From Marinicella meishanensis (GTDB taxonomy: Bacteria; Pseudomonadota; Gammaproteobacteria; Xanthomonadales; Marinicellaceae): a stretch of DNA of 64,000 nucleotides. Numbering within the stretch: the first letter of the stretch is position 1; each line of letters opens with the position of its first letter. The position numbers were made by a program, and so were the translations under genes. The stretch lies in the NCBI RefSeq assembly GCF_019931145.1, contig NZ_JAIOUV010000005.1, positions 124,001 to 188,000 on the forward strand. Direction: 5' to 3'. Shown here piece by piece: positions 45,320 to 54,744 of this stretch. The notes beneath the pieces were generated by a model. The model saw nothing but the letters and a program-made list of their open reading frames with translations. It did not search any database and was not told the origin of the DNA.

Positions 45320-48300
45320 TCGAAGCCACCGTCAAGCGCGGCATCCTGGTCACCGTCCTGGTGCTGATCACTTGCATCCTGGGCGTGGTGGCATCGATCA
45401 AGATTCCGGTGCAAATGATTCCTGATTTGGAAGTCAGGACCATCACCGTGCAAACCGGTTGGCCTGGGGCCACACCACAGGATGTGGAAAAAGAGATTTT
45501 GATCGAACAAGAACGGTATTTGCGCAGTTTACCCAACCTCAAACGCATGATTTCATCGGCGGGCATGGGCTCGGCCAGGATCGAATTGGAGTTTCCCTTT
45601 GGGGTGGATGTCAATGAAGCCTTGATTCGGGTCAGCAACGCGCTCAGCCAGGTGCCGGCCTATCCTGAGAATGTCGATCAACCGCGGCTGTTCTCCAGTT
45701 CATTTTCCAGCAACGCCTTCATGCACTTCCGGCTGTTGCCCTTACCCGGTAATCCCATGCAATTGGACATCGACATGTTGCGTGATTTTGCCGACGACTA
45801 CATCCGTCCTCGCATGGAAAGCGTGCCCGGCATTTCGCAGGTTGATGTGCGGGGTGGGGCCGCCAGACAAATCCAAATCAAAGTGGACACCGCGCAACTG
45901 GCCCAACGTGGCATCTCGCTCAGTCAGGTTCGCGATGCGATTAGGGCGAGAAACTCAGATGCTTCGGCTGGTGATCTGGAAAGTGGTGAAAGCCGGTTTT
46001 TGTTGCGGGTGGTGGGCCGTTTTGAGCAATTGTCTGAGTTGGAAAACCTGATCATCGAGCAAAATGAAAACAGCACTTTGTTGCTCAAAGACATCGCCAC
46101 GGTGACCTTGGATCATTACGAAACCCGCAGCGTGTCCTTTGCCAATGGCCAACGGAGTTTATCGCTCTCGGTGCGACGTGAAAGCGGTTCCAATGTGATC
46201 GCCATCAAACAGGCTTTGTTGCCTTTGGTGGCTGAATTGAATGAGTCGCTGTTGATCCAGAATGGCTTGAACTTGCAGCTGTCCAGTGATGATGTGCAAT
46301 ATGTGTCCAATTCCTTGGAGAACGTCTGGTTCAACCTGGCCTTGGGTGCCATGCTGGCCACCTTGGTGATGTATTTCTTTTTGCGTTCAGGGCGCTCCAC
46401 TTTGGTTGGTGTGCTGGGCATTCCGGTGTGTACCATCGCGGCGTTTTTGGCCTTGTTGGCCTTTGGCCGCACCATCAACGTGATTTCCTTGGCCGGGGTG
46501 GCTTTTGCCATCGGCATGACGGTGGACAACACCATTGTGGTGCTGGAATCGATCATGCAGTTCCGCAAAAAAGGCCTCAGCCGTTATCAAGCCGCCGTAG
46601 AAGGCGTGAAAGAGGTGTGGCCAGCGGTGTTGGCTTCCACCTCAACCACGGTGCTGGTGTTCGCTCCTATTTTGTTCATTGTGCAAGAGGCCGGGCAATT
46701 GTATTCAGACATCGCCATCGCCATTTCTGGTGCCATTGTGGCCTCCATGCTGGTGGCCATTTTTGTGATACCGGTGGCCATGGCCAATCTGGGTAAGGAA
46801 CAATACGAACCCGGTCAATCCCTGCAATTGGGTCCACGTTGGATGCGGCTGGTCGCTGTTTTCACTGCCACCAAACAACGGGCCAGGATCTGGTCACTGG
46901 GTTTTTTGGCAGTGATATTGGGAAGCGCTTATGCCTTGATGCCACCAGCCGAATACTTACCTGAAGGGGAGGAACCCAAAGCCTTTTCCATGATGTTTGC
47001 CCCACCCAGCTACAATTTGTCAGAGATGCTGAATATTGGGGCCGACTTGCGGGCTTACTTCAAAGACCACCTCAACGCCGCTCCAGCTGCTTATGAGAAC
47101 GGTGAAACCAACATGCCGCCCTTGGCCTATTACAGCATGTCCATCTCGATCGGCCGCATTTGGTTCCTCAGTGCACCGGTGAACCCTGAGCACATCCACG
47201 CCATGATGGACGCCATCACCACCAAGTTCAGAAGCTATGAAAACATGCGGGCTTTTTCCTCTCGGGGTTCCATCATTTCCAGCAACGATGGTGGCACACG
47301 GGCGGTGGCAGTCGATTTGGCAGGCAGCCAGATCACCGATTTGTATCAAGCCGCCGAAGCCGTCTATGCCGAGGCAGAAAATGTGTTCGACCAGCCACAG
47401 ATCAATTCAGACCCCAGTTCTTTAACCCTCAACCAACCTTTGATCGAAATCCGTCCACGCTGGCAACGGCTGGCTGAACTCGGGATCAACAATCGGGAGT
47501 TTGGCTACGCTGTGGCGGCCATCAGCGACGGTGCTTATGTCGATGAGTTCATTTTGAACGATGACAAAGTCGACATCTTCATGTTCAGTGGCGCAGGCAA
47601 CCAACAAACCATCGAAGCTTTGGCAGCGGCCCCCTTGTCTTTGCCACAAGGTGGCGTCATACCATTGGATGCTGTGGCCGATTTGGTGGCCAGCAACAAC
47701 AGTGACTCGGTGCGGCGCGTGGACGGCCAACGCACGGTTTCGGTCTACATCATCCCACCGCGTGAGGTGGCCCTGGAAACGGCTGAAGCCAAAGTGCGCG
47801 AAGAACTGCTGCCAACCGTTTGGCAACAAGGTCGCATTGCCCAAGGGGTCAATGTCAGCATCAGTGGTGCCGCCGATCAGCTGGAATCCACCAAAGCCGC
47901 CTTGTCCAGCAATTTCCTGGTGGCCATCATTCTGTGCTACTTGTTGTTGGTGGCGATTTTCACCCATTGGCGTTATCCCTTGTTTATTTTGGCCACAGTG
48001 CCATTGGGGATGGCAGGCGGTTTGCTGGGCTTGATCACGGTCAACGGGGTCAACAGCGCCTTGGCAGCCTTCGGTTTGGGTGGGGCCCACCAACCCTTTG
48101 ACATGATCACCATGTTGGGTTTTCTGATCTTGCTGGGCACGGTGGTAAACAACCCCATTTTGATTGTGGATCAAACCCGGCGCTTCCTGGATCAAGGCCT
48201 GCAAGTGCAAAACGCGGTGCGTCAAGCCGTACAAAAACGCCTCAAACCGATTCTGATGTCCACTGCCACCACCATCTTTGGCTTGGCACCTTTGGTGTTG

Positions 48301-48450
48301 ATTCCAGGGGAGGGCACTGAATTGTATCGCGGTGTCGGCATCATCGTCATGTCCGGCATCTTCGTCTCCACCTTGTTAAGCCTGACCTTCTTGCCGGCCT
48401 TGTTGATGGGTTTGTTGCGCCAAGAAAAGCCACAACAGGCAGGAACTTGA
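45316..48450 (+). CDS. RND efflux transporter, AcrB/MdtF-like
   Basis: This 1044-residue inner-membrane transporter has 12 helices and two large periplasmic loops. The TM4 motif is 'AFAIGMTVDNTIVVLESI', with a single relay aspartate followed by Asn where drug pumps of the AcrB type have Asp-Asp. The CusA methionine triad is absent. It is therefore not a metal pump of the Cus type. The substrate is unknown (drug, lipid or solvent class). Confidence 0.88.
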   Translation: MIEATVKRGILVTVLVLITCILGVVASIKIPVQMIPDLEVRTITVQTGWPGATPQDVEKEILIEQERYLRSLPNLKRMISSAGMGSARIELEFPFGVDVNEALIRVSNALSQVPAYPENVDQPRLFSSSFSSNAFMHFRLLPLPGNPMQLDIDMLRDFADDYIRPRMESVPGISQVDVRGGAARQIQIKVDTAQLAQRGISLSQVRDAIRARNSDASAGDLESGESRFLLRVVGRFEQLSELENLIIEQNENSTLLLKDIATVTLDHYETRSVSFANGQRSLSLSVRRESGSNVIAIKQALLPLVAELNESLLIQNGLNLQLSSDDVQYVSNSLENVWFNLALGAMLATLVMYFFLRSGRSTLVGVLGIPVCTIAAFLALLAFGRTINVISLAGVAFAIGMTVDNTIVVLESIMQFRKKGLSRYQAAVEGVKEVWPAVLASTSTTVLVFAPILFIVQEAGQLYSDIAIAISGAIVASMLVAIFVIPVAMANLGKEQYEPGQSLQLGPRWMRLVAVFTATKQRARIWSLGFLAVILGSAYALMPPAEYLPEGEEPKAFSMMFAPPSYNLSEMLNIGADLRAYFKDHLNAAPAAYENGETNMPPLAYYSMSISIGRIWFLSAPVNPEHIHAMMDAITTKFRSYENMRAFSSRGSIISSNDGGTRAVAVDLAGSQITDLYQAAEAVYAEAENVFDQPQINSDPSSLTLNQPLIEIRPRWQRLAELGINNREFGYAVAAISDGAYVDEFILNDDKVDIFMFSGAGNQQTIEALAAAPLSLPQGGVIPLDAVADLVASNNSDSVRRVDGQRTVSVYIIPPREVALETAEAKVREELLPTVWQQGRIAQGVNVSISGAADQLESTKAALSSNFLVAIILCYLLLVAIFTHWRYPLFILATVPLGMAGGLLGLITVNGVNSALAAFGLGGAHQPFDMITMLGFLILLGTVVNNPILIVDQTRRFLDQGLQVQNAVRQAVQKRLKPILMSTATTIFGLAPLVLIPGEGTELYRGVGIIVMSGIFVSTLLSLTFLPALLMGLLRQEKPQQAGT

Positions 48451-48452
48451 TC

Positions 48453-48491
48453 AAAAAAACCGGGTTGTGTGCCTAAGACACAACCCGGTTT
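48453..48491 (-). terminator. Terminator for the minus-strand DUF4397 gene
   Basis: AAACCGGGTTGTGT pairs with ACACAACCCGGTTT (14 pairs) over a 7-base loop. On the minus strand it is followed by a U-run (seven A on the plus strand). On the plus strand it has only three T and would be a weaker stop for the RND operon. Confidence 0.8.
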
Positions 48492-48553
48492 CTTGGGTCT
48501 TGTTTGGGTCACTGACTGGTTAACCCAGCCAGACCCGGTTTGTTGTGATGGTT

Positions 48554-49711
48554 TTACTCGCTGATGGCCTGACAGAAGGACACATTGGCATCGGATACCC
48601 GCTCCAATTCCAGGTTGCCGGCCAAACCGCTGTCATCATCAAAGACATAAATCGCTTGGGCTGTTCTGCAGTCATTGAAGTCAATCAAAAACGTGCCGAT
48701 TTCTGCGGTTTCGCTCATGGTGTTGTTCTGATTGAAGATGCCACCACTGGTGTTGTATAAAGTCATGTTGGCAAAGGTGCCGTCGTAGGTACCCGAAGCG
48801 GTCAACCAACGTTGATTGGGCGCACCCACCACTGCGGTCTCACCGGCATCAGGAAACGTCGTGTCAAAAGTAAACCAAGTCATGAAGATGAAGTGATTCT
48901 CTGGATACACTTCAATCATGAACCCTTGGCTTTCCACACTGGGGCTGACCCAAGCTCCATTCAACCCCTGGTTCATGGTGTTGAATGGGGGCTCAACATC
49001 CAAAAGTGCACCGTTGCCTGCATCATCGATGGCAAAAAAGCCCAGTTCTTGATTGAAGCCTTCGCCCACAGCATAAACAGTCACAATGTCGCCAGCGTCC
49101 AATTTCAATGGTGCCAAATCGATCAATCGATTGGCCCCATCTGGGGTCGACACATTCAAATCATAGGTGGCGTTAGGCAATTCAAAGTAGCCGGATTGTG
49201 AGGCATAGAATAACTCAGCCAGGCCATTGACCAACTCATTGCGGTCATTGCGCACTGAAACCGCGGTGTCGATCAAAATGGGGGCGATGGGAGCGACGTG
49301 GACTACACGCATTTTACCGTTGCCGGGTCCCGGTGCCGCATTGTCATCAACCAAAGTTAACAAGTCCAGTGGTTGGTTGTTTTCATCACCTATGATGACC
49401 CAGGTGTATTGGATGTCGGCTGCCAAGTCTAAATTGACACTGATTGCTGGCGCGGCGGCTCCAGCCGGTAAAAAAATTTCGACCAAAGTGTCTCCGGGTG
49501 CCACACCCGGTTCGGCAATTTCCAAATAACCAGAAGAGAAGGCGTATTCAACTCGATTGACAATTTCTGTGCCATTGACATTAATCGACACAGCGGTGTC
49601 TTCAATGACATCGTCAAAGGGTGCCAGATTCACCACATTGACTTCCGTGGCGCTTGTTAGTGTCCAGCTGCTGATAAGTAATGATATCGCAATAAATCTA
49701 AAATGTTGCAT
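48554..49711 (-). CDS. Secreted DUF4397-domain protein with Trp-rich C-terminal module
   Basis: The protein has 385 residues with a signal peptide at 1-22. Two DUF4397-like beta-sandwich repeats ('VNLAPFDDVIEDTAVSINVNG' and 'VHVAPIAPILIDTAVSVR', about residues 25-235) are followed by a module 'LNGAWVSPSVESQGFMIEV...WFTF' ending in Cys ('SFCQAISE'). The same module type ends the two-haem propeller protein at 36.7 kb. It is probably exposed at the cell surface. Its function is unknown. Confidence 0.82.
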   Translation of the reverse strand: MQHFRFIAISLLISSWTLTSATEVNVVNLAPFDDVIEDTAVSINVNGTEIVNRVEYAFSSGYLEIAEPGVAPGDTLVEIFLPAGAAAPAISVNLDLAADIQYTWVIIGDENNQPLDLLTLVDDNAAPGPGNGKMRVVHVAPIAPILIDTAVSVRNDRNELVNGLAELFYASQSGYFELPNATYDLNVSTPDGANRLIDLAPLKLDAGDIVTVYAVGEGFNQELGFFAIDDAGNGALLDVEPPFNTMNQGLNGAWVSPSVESQGFMIEVYPENHFIFMTWFTFDTTFPDAGETAVVGAPNQRWLTASGTYDGTFANMTLYNTSGGIFNQNNTMSETAEIGTFLIDFNDCRTAQAIYVFDDDSGLAGNLELERVSDANVSFCQAISE

Positions 49712-50080
49712 GGAGCACCTCCATTTGTTATTAGAAACAACAACTTATGAATCGACCTGTGAAATACGCGTGAACGCCTGATGGGATATATTTTACATTT
49801 GCTTAATGTTGACTGAGGGGGATTCGGCTGTCAATCAGCCACCAACAAGCATCCAGCTTGACTCTGCAGGCATTGTCTGGAAGCCGCCGAGAACGGCCAT
49901 ACAAGTGTCCAATTGGTCATAAAATAAATATGAAAAAATCAGTCGCTGCGCAAGCTGAGTTGGTGGTGCGGATCAAGACCCGAACCATTCTGCCCATCAA
50001 CTGACATTGTTCACTGCAAGCAGTCAGTCTTCACCACCTAACACAGCAAAGATCGAATGCATTCGAGCAGATGAGCTAAA
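49712..50080. other. Non-coding gap with gene debris
   Basis: This 369-base interval has no convincing gene. A 24-codon frame (start near 49930) has no coding-like length or ribosome-binding site. The stretch may be decayed sequence together with the fragment that follows at 50081. Confidence 0.4.
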
Positions 50081-50394
50081 ATGGTGAAAATCAGCTTAAA
50101 CAGAGACGACCAGCCCGGTGTAAACCACTTGTACATCAGAGAATCAGAGGGTACCCTCAAACAGCTGACCGGTGGCAATTGGCAAGACATCTACGCCCAA
50201 TGGACCGCCGATGGCCGTTACATCTATTTCAACTCCAACAGCAGCGGCGTGGCCAACATTTACCGCCTCAAGATGAACGGGGCCGATTGTGTGAAAACCA
50301 GTTTGGTCTTTGGCATACAAGACTTGTTGACTTCAGGAATGAGGATGTGGGGTTGATTGATGTCCGCACCCTCCATTATCAGCCCATTGATTGA
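50081..50394 (+). pseudogene. Decayed PD40/TolB-like gene fragment
   Basis: A 91-codon frame carries one clear PD40 blade ('QWTADGRYIYFNSNSSGVAN') but no signal peptide and no second blade. After about base 50290 another frame reads a plausible continuation ('NEDVGLIDVRTLHYQPID', stop at 50394), so a frameshift is likely. This looks like the remnant of a propeller or prolyl-oligopeptidase-like gene. Confidence 0.5.
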
Positions 50395-50816
50395 CTTGAT
50401 CTGGGGGGATTTCTGATCCGTTTTTTACCCATGTCATAAGCCATTTGCGAGATTCTGTGGACTTTGCTGTCTACCACAGCAACGAAAATAAATGGTGCGT
50501 ATACACAGGTATAAGCGCCAAAACTGGTTGCTTTGGTTGCGCCAAATGCTTTTAAATCAGTAACATCAGCGCCTGATTTCAAGCAATGACTGAACTGTGC
50601 ACCATCCAGCCAAGGGTAGCGAATTTGCCACCACAGGTGTACCAAGCCATTCCAAAGAGAACAGGCGATGAGCAGAATGATGGGGATCAAAGACAAGACC
50701 ATCAGCCAGGTCACGACCAGCAACACAGCCACCAACAAGACGATGGCCAACAAGTACAGCAAAGCGGTTGGATACGTGCAGAGGATGTATTTGGGTTTTT
50801 TAGATTTCACAGGCAT
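50379..50816 (-). CDS. Two-helix membrane protein, unknown
   Basis: This 145-residue protein has a long hydrophobic stretch (about 15-60, two helices: 'ALLYLLAIVLLVAVLLVVTWLM', then 'LIPIILLIACSLW'). An extended C-terminal domain with two cysteines follows. No family is recognised. Its 3' end overlaps the pseudogene on the other strand. It faces away from the phosphoramidate-type operon. Confidence 0.55.
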   Translation of the reverse strand: MPVKSKKPKYILCTYPTALLYLLAIVLLVAVLLVVTWLMVLSLIPIILLIACSLWNGLVHLWWQIRYPWLDGAQFSHCLKSGADVTDLKAFGATKATSFGAYTCVYAPFIFVAVVDSKVHRISQMAYDMGKKRIRNPPRSSQSMG

Positions 50817-50960
50817 GACTGAAAATATTTTGCCTTTAATATCATATGAGTCATTTGCCTGGTGTGGCCACAGCCATTTGCGTACAATTAGTCGTCATAT
50901 TTAATGAAAAACTAACCCACAAACCGTCACAATCAAAGCTTTTACAAGGAATCTGAGTAA

Positions 50961-53348
50961 ATGACCGCTGAACCTTTAAAATCGATACCTCCGGTGTTTC
51001 CGGGCGACAAAGCAGCGGTATTAAGTCGTTTGGAGGGCAGAACGCGACACAGTCACATCGGCCAACAAGTCTGCATCAATGAACGACAATGGCGCCAAGA
51101 CCAGCCTGGCTGCATCCAGGCAATCCAGTCAATCTTTACCACCGGATCCTTAATCATCAGAAGCAGCCACAGCCAGGAGGACGGCATGCAGACCACCTTG
51201 GCCGGTCAATTCAAAAGTTTTGGCGCCATCGATGTCAACGACCCTCCATTGATAGCCACTTCCATTGACCGGGTTTTTGATTCATATTCCAAATCCAGCA
51301 AAACAGATTCAGAACGGGTGTTGATTCAACAACACCTGGATGCTTGCGTGCTGGTTGGCGTGATGTTGACCCGTTCCCTGAATTCTGGCGCCCCCTATGA
51401 CCACATCAGTTACCTACACCATCCCCTGTCAACAGACGGGGTGACTTCTGGCGCTGACGGCCCTTTGCAACAGTTCATTTCACTGAAACACGCGCCACAG
51501 GCATTGAAAGCAATCCCCAAAGAGTTGGAGCCCATCATGGTGGCAGCCAGGGAGTTGGAGCGCTTGTGTCAATCCACCGAGTTGAACATTGAATTTGGCA
51601 TCGATTCAAACCAACAAGTTCATGTGTTTCAAGTGCGACAAATTCCGGCCGGTACCCGGCAAGTCAACTGTGATGAATCCCTTCTCATCAAGACCATCAA
51701 GCGATTCACCCACCAACTGAGCAACACCCAACCAGCAACAAAACAGGTGTTGGGTGATCAATCGGTTTATGGCATCATGCCGGACTGGAATCCGGCCGAA
51801 ATCATCGGCATCAAGCCCAGGCCTTTGGCCTTGTCGTTGTATCAATTCGTGCTGATGGATGAGATTTGGGCAGAGCAGCGGTATGCCTGGGGATACCGAG
51901 ACCTGCGCGGAGTGCCGCTGTTGACCAGCTTTGGTGGCTGTCCCTATGTTGATGTCAGAATCAGCCTCAATTCATTGATTCCGGCGGCACTGGACGAGGC
52001 GGTGGCCAAGCGTCTGGTTGACGCACAAATTACCCACCTCAAGCAACATCCACAGCTCCATGATCAATTGGAATTTGAAGTGGCCGTATCTGTCTTGACC
52101 CCGGCCTTTGATGAGGCGGCAGCGCGACAGTTGGTGCCCCATGGCGTGACCGAGGATGACCTCAATCAATTGCGTGCGGCGCTGCGTGACATCACCGCCA
52201 AAGCCATGCTGCGGCTCCAAGAAGACCTCAAGCCGACCAAGCATTTATTGGCTTCCCGCACCAGCCACACCGCGTCTGCTGAGTCGGCCATTCAACAAGG
52301 GATTGGCTTGATTAATGAGGTCAAACGCTTGGGGGCATTGCCTTTTGCCCATGCCGCCAGGTCTGCATTCCTGGCCGTGGCCTGGTTGCGAGACATGGTC
52401 AAAACCGGCCTGCTCACCGAACAGGAAAAGAACGCATTCATTGGCCAAATCAAGACGGTTTCAGGGCAATTCAAAGCCGACATGTCGACCATGCCCATCC
52501 AAGAATTGATTGCTGAGTACGGTCACCTGCGGCCCGGCACCTACGACATCACCAGCCCAGCCTATTGGGAAAAACCAGAACTTTATTTTTATCGAGCGGC
52601 CGGGCAGGGACAAAAGCCAAACCACCAAACCCACCCATTCGAGTTGTCACACCACTCAAGAACATCAATCAATCAGTGGCTCAAATCCACGTTCGAAAAC
52701 ACCCCAGTGGCTGATTGGCAAGCGGATGATTTATTGGATTTTTGCCGGCAGGCCATCGTTTTGAGAGAAGCCAGCAAATTTGAATTTACTCGAAATCTGT
52801 CATTGGCCATTGATCGGTTCATTGAATTTGGCCAGGCCCATGACTTGAGTCGAGAACAGCTTTCCTACCTCACCATGCATGACTTGCTGGCGGTGGCTGA
52901 TAACCCCTGGCAAGTGCCTTTCATCCGCGCCATGATCGCTGAAAGAACCAAACAACATGCCTTGAGCCAGTGCCTCGAGTTACCCCACTTGATCACCCGT
53001 CCCCAAGACCTCTGTGGCTTCAAGGTGCCGCAATTGATGCCATCATACATCACCCATGCCGTGGTTGAAGCCCCTTTGAAAAGCCAGTGGCATGCGCCTC
53101 AGAAACTGCATGGCTGTGTGGTGCTGTTGGAACAGGCCGACCCGGGTTTTGACTGGTTGTTTAATTACGGCATTGCTGGCCTGATGACGGCCCATGGCGG
53201 GGCCAATTCGCACATGGCCATCCGGGCTGCAGAATTGAATGTGCCGGCGTGCATTGGTCTGGGCAAAAGCGTGTATGAAAACATGTCACACATCGAATTC
53301 ATTCGACTGGATTGTGCCGCCAGACAATGGCTGCCTGTGGCTCAATGA
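50961..53348 (+). CDS. PEP-synthase-like kinase, probable L-glutamine kinase (Cj1418-like)
   Basis: The protein has 795 residues. Residues 1-235 form an ATP-grasp PPDK/PEP-synthase N-terminal domain ('SLIIRSSHSQEDGMQT', 'HVFQVRQIP'), then comes a large helical middle part. The last 100 residues are a swivelling phosphohistidine domain with 'GGANSHMAIRAAELNVPACIG' split here as 'GGANSH' plus 'MAIRAAELNVPAC'. His751 is the expected phosphorylated residue. It lacks the C-terminal TIM-barrel of true PEP synthase, so it cannot use PEP/pyruvate in the usual way. In C. jejuni Cj1418, a protein of this layout phosphorylates the side-chain amide of L-glutamine. Its position before the amidotransferase and nucleotidyltransferase genes supports that role. 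Assignment by family plus operon. Confidence 0.75.
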   Translation: MTAEPLKSIPPVFPGDKAAVLSRLEGRTRHSHIGQQVCINERQWRQDQPGCIQAIQSIFTTGSLIIRSSHSQEDGMQTTLAGQFKSFGAIDVNDPPLIATSIDRVFDSYSKSSKTDSERVLIQQHLDACVLVGVMLTRSLNSGAPYDHISYLHHPLSTDGVTSGADGPLQQFISLKHAPQALKAIPKELEPIMVAARELERLCQSTELNIEFGIDSNQQVHVFQVRQIPAGTRQVNCDESLLIKTIKRFTHQLSNTQPATKQVLGDQSVYGIMPDWNPAEIIGIKPRPLALSLYQFVLMDEIWAEQRYAWGYRDLRGVPLLTSFGGCPYVDVRISLNSLIPAALDEAVAKRLVDAQITHLKQHPQLHDQLEFEVAVSVLTPAFDEAAARQLVPHGVTEDDLNQLRAALRDITAKAMLRLQEDLKPTKHLLASRTSHTASAESAIQQGIGLINEVKRLGALPFAHAARSAFLAVAWLRDMVKTGLLTEQEKNAFIGQIKTVSGQFKADMSTMPIQELIAEYGHLRPGTYDITSPAYWEKPELYFYRAAGQGQKPNHQTHPFELSHHSRTSINQWLKSTFENTPVADWQADDLLDFCRQAIVLREASKFEFTRNLSLAIDRFIEFGQAHDLSREQLSYLTMHDLLAVADNPWQVPFIRAMIAERTKQHALSQCLELPHLITRPQDLCGFKVPQLMPSYITHAVVEAPLKSQWHAPQKLHGCVVLLEQADPGFDWLFNYGIAGLMTAHGGANSHMAIRAAELNVPACIGLGKSVYENMSHIEFIRLDCAARQWLPVAQ

Positions 53349-53962
53349 TCAACCTGGCTGTGACACAATCGGTGGCAATGGTGGATGCCAATCAGGAACA
53401 GATCGACCGGTTGGATCCACAATGGCTCACCCATTTGCAACAGCATGGGTTTGAGCCAACGGTGTTGCCCAATTTTCGCTGCGTGCATGAGGCACAGCTA
53501 TGCATCGCGCAATTGAACGTGCAGGGCTTGCTGTTGACGGGTGGCAATGATCTGATGTCCACCCAAGGGCAGTCCGTTTGTTGGTGGCGGGATCAATTTG
53601 AAACCCAGTTGATTGATCATGCAACCCAAGCAGGTATGCCTGTTTTGGGCATTTGCCGCGGCATGCAGTTGCTCAATGAATACTTTGGCGGCAGCCTCAC
53701 AGCCGTGGAAAACCATGTGCACAAAGAGCAAGCTGTGATCATTAAAGAAGGTTCAAAAAAACGCGTGAATGCCTACCATCACTGGGGCATCAACGGGCAG
53801 ACTCTGGCACCAGAAATGATGCCATGGGCCTGGTCTGAAGATGGGGTGATCAAAGGCATCTGCCACCGCACACATGCCGTCATGGGCATGATGTGGCATC
53901 CAGAACGGGCGCATCCAGATCAAACCTGGACTTGGCAAGTGGTGCGGGAGTTCTTCGCATGA
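53345..53962 (+). CDS. Class-I glutamine amidotransferase-like hydrolase, probable gamma-glutamyl-CDP-amidate hydrolase (Cj1417-like)
   Basis: The protein has 205 residues of the peptidase C26/GATase-1 fold. The triad is complete: Cys104 in 'GICRGMQLLNEYFGG', then His185 and Glu187 in 'MMWHPER'. It would cleave glutamate from CDP-L-glutamine to release cytidine diphosphoramidate, as Cj1417 does. Read in isolation it would be called a gamma-glutamyl-GABA hydrolase, but no putrescine-catabolism gene is present. The ATG at 53345 overlaps the upstream stop (ATGA). Confidence 0.75.
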   Translation: MINLAVTQSVAMVDANQEQIDRLDPQWLTHLQQHGFEPTVLPNFRCVHEAQLCIAQLNVQGLLLTGGNDLMSTQGQSVCWWRDQFETQLIDHATQAGMPVLGICRGMQLLNEYFGGSLTAVENHVHKEQAVIIKEGSKKRVNAYHHWGINGQTLAPEMMPWAWSEDGVIKGICHRTHAVMGMMWHPERAHPDQTWTWQVVREFFA

Positions 53963-54744
53963 GTCAGGCACCAGTACAAGCCATCATCCTGGCAGCGGGG
54001 GAGGGCACACGCTGTCGCCCCTTGACTGAAGACCGACCGAAGTGCCTGATCGAGCTGGGTGGCCAAACCTTGTTGGCACACCAACACGCTGCCTTACACC
54101 TCAACGGCATCAGTGACATCACGGTGGTGGGTGGTCACCAACATCAAGCCATTTCTGCGGCCGGTTTTCCATGTTTGGTCAATCCCGATTATCAGCACAC
54201 CAACATGGTGGCCAGTTTGTTTTGTGCCGAACAGCTGTTACAACAACACATCACCACCGTTTTGGTTTATGGTGACATTGTGTTTCGACCTGACTGTTTG
54301 ACCCAGTTGCTCAACACCACAGGAGATGTCGTGGTCATGAGTGATGTGGATTGGCATGACCTGTGGTCATTGCGGTTTGACGATGTGTTGTCGGATGCCG
54401 AATCTTTTGTGCTCAATGACAAAAAGGAAATCATCGAATTGGGACAATCCGTGAACGACATCAGCCAAATCCAAGGCCAATTCACCGGATTGCTGAAGGT
54501 TGATGGCCAGGCTTGCCAAAGGGTGTGTCAGGCTTACCAAACTTTGCTCAACAATTCCGACAACCCAGAACAAACCAAAAGGATGTACATGACTGACTTC
54601 ATTCAACATTTGATTCACAGCGGGTGGCATGTCACCGCGTCTGAGGTTAACCGCGGCTGGTTGGAGATCGACACCCTGGAAGACCTTCAACTGTATCAGC
54701 ACTTGCATGATACCGGCCAATTAGCCGGGTATTATTCACCATGA
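53959..54744 (+). CDS. Nucleotidyltransferase, probable CTP:phosphoglutamine cytidylyltransferase (Cj1416-like)
   Basis: The protein has 261 residues. It has the sugar-phosphate nucleotidyltransferase Rossmann fold with 'IILAAGEGTRCRPLTEDRPKC' broken here as 'IILAAGEGTR' and 'PLTEDRPKCLIELGG', and metal-binding aspartate regions 'YGDIVF' and 'LEIDTLEDL'. LicC-type phosphocholine cytidylyltransferases look similar. In the Cj1415-1418 set this enzyme joins CMP to phosphoglutamine. No sugar gene is nearby, which argues against a sugar substrate. Start by ATGA overlap with the amidotransferase stop. Confidence 0.75.
   Translation: MSQAPVQAIILAAGEGTRCRPLTEDRPKCLIELGGQTLLAHQHAALHLNGISDITVVGGHQHQAISAAGFPCLVNPDYQHTNMVASLFCAEQLLQQHITTVLVYGDIVFRPDCLTQLLNTTGDVVVMSDVDWHDLWSLRFDDVLSDAESFVLNDKKEIIELGQSVNDISQIQGQFTGLLKVDGQACQRVCQAYQTLLNNSDNPEQTKRMYMTDFIQHLIHSGWHVTASEVNRGWLEIDTLEDLQLYQHLHDTGQLAGYYSP

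Noticed and set aside
49930-50004. 24-codon ORF
   Set aside because: Too short, no ribosome-binding site, and it ends inside apparent debris.
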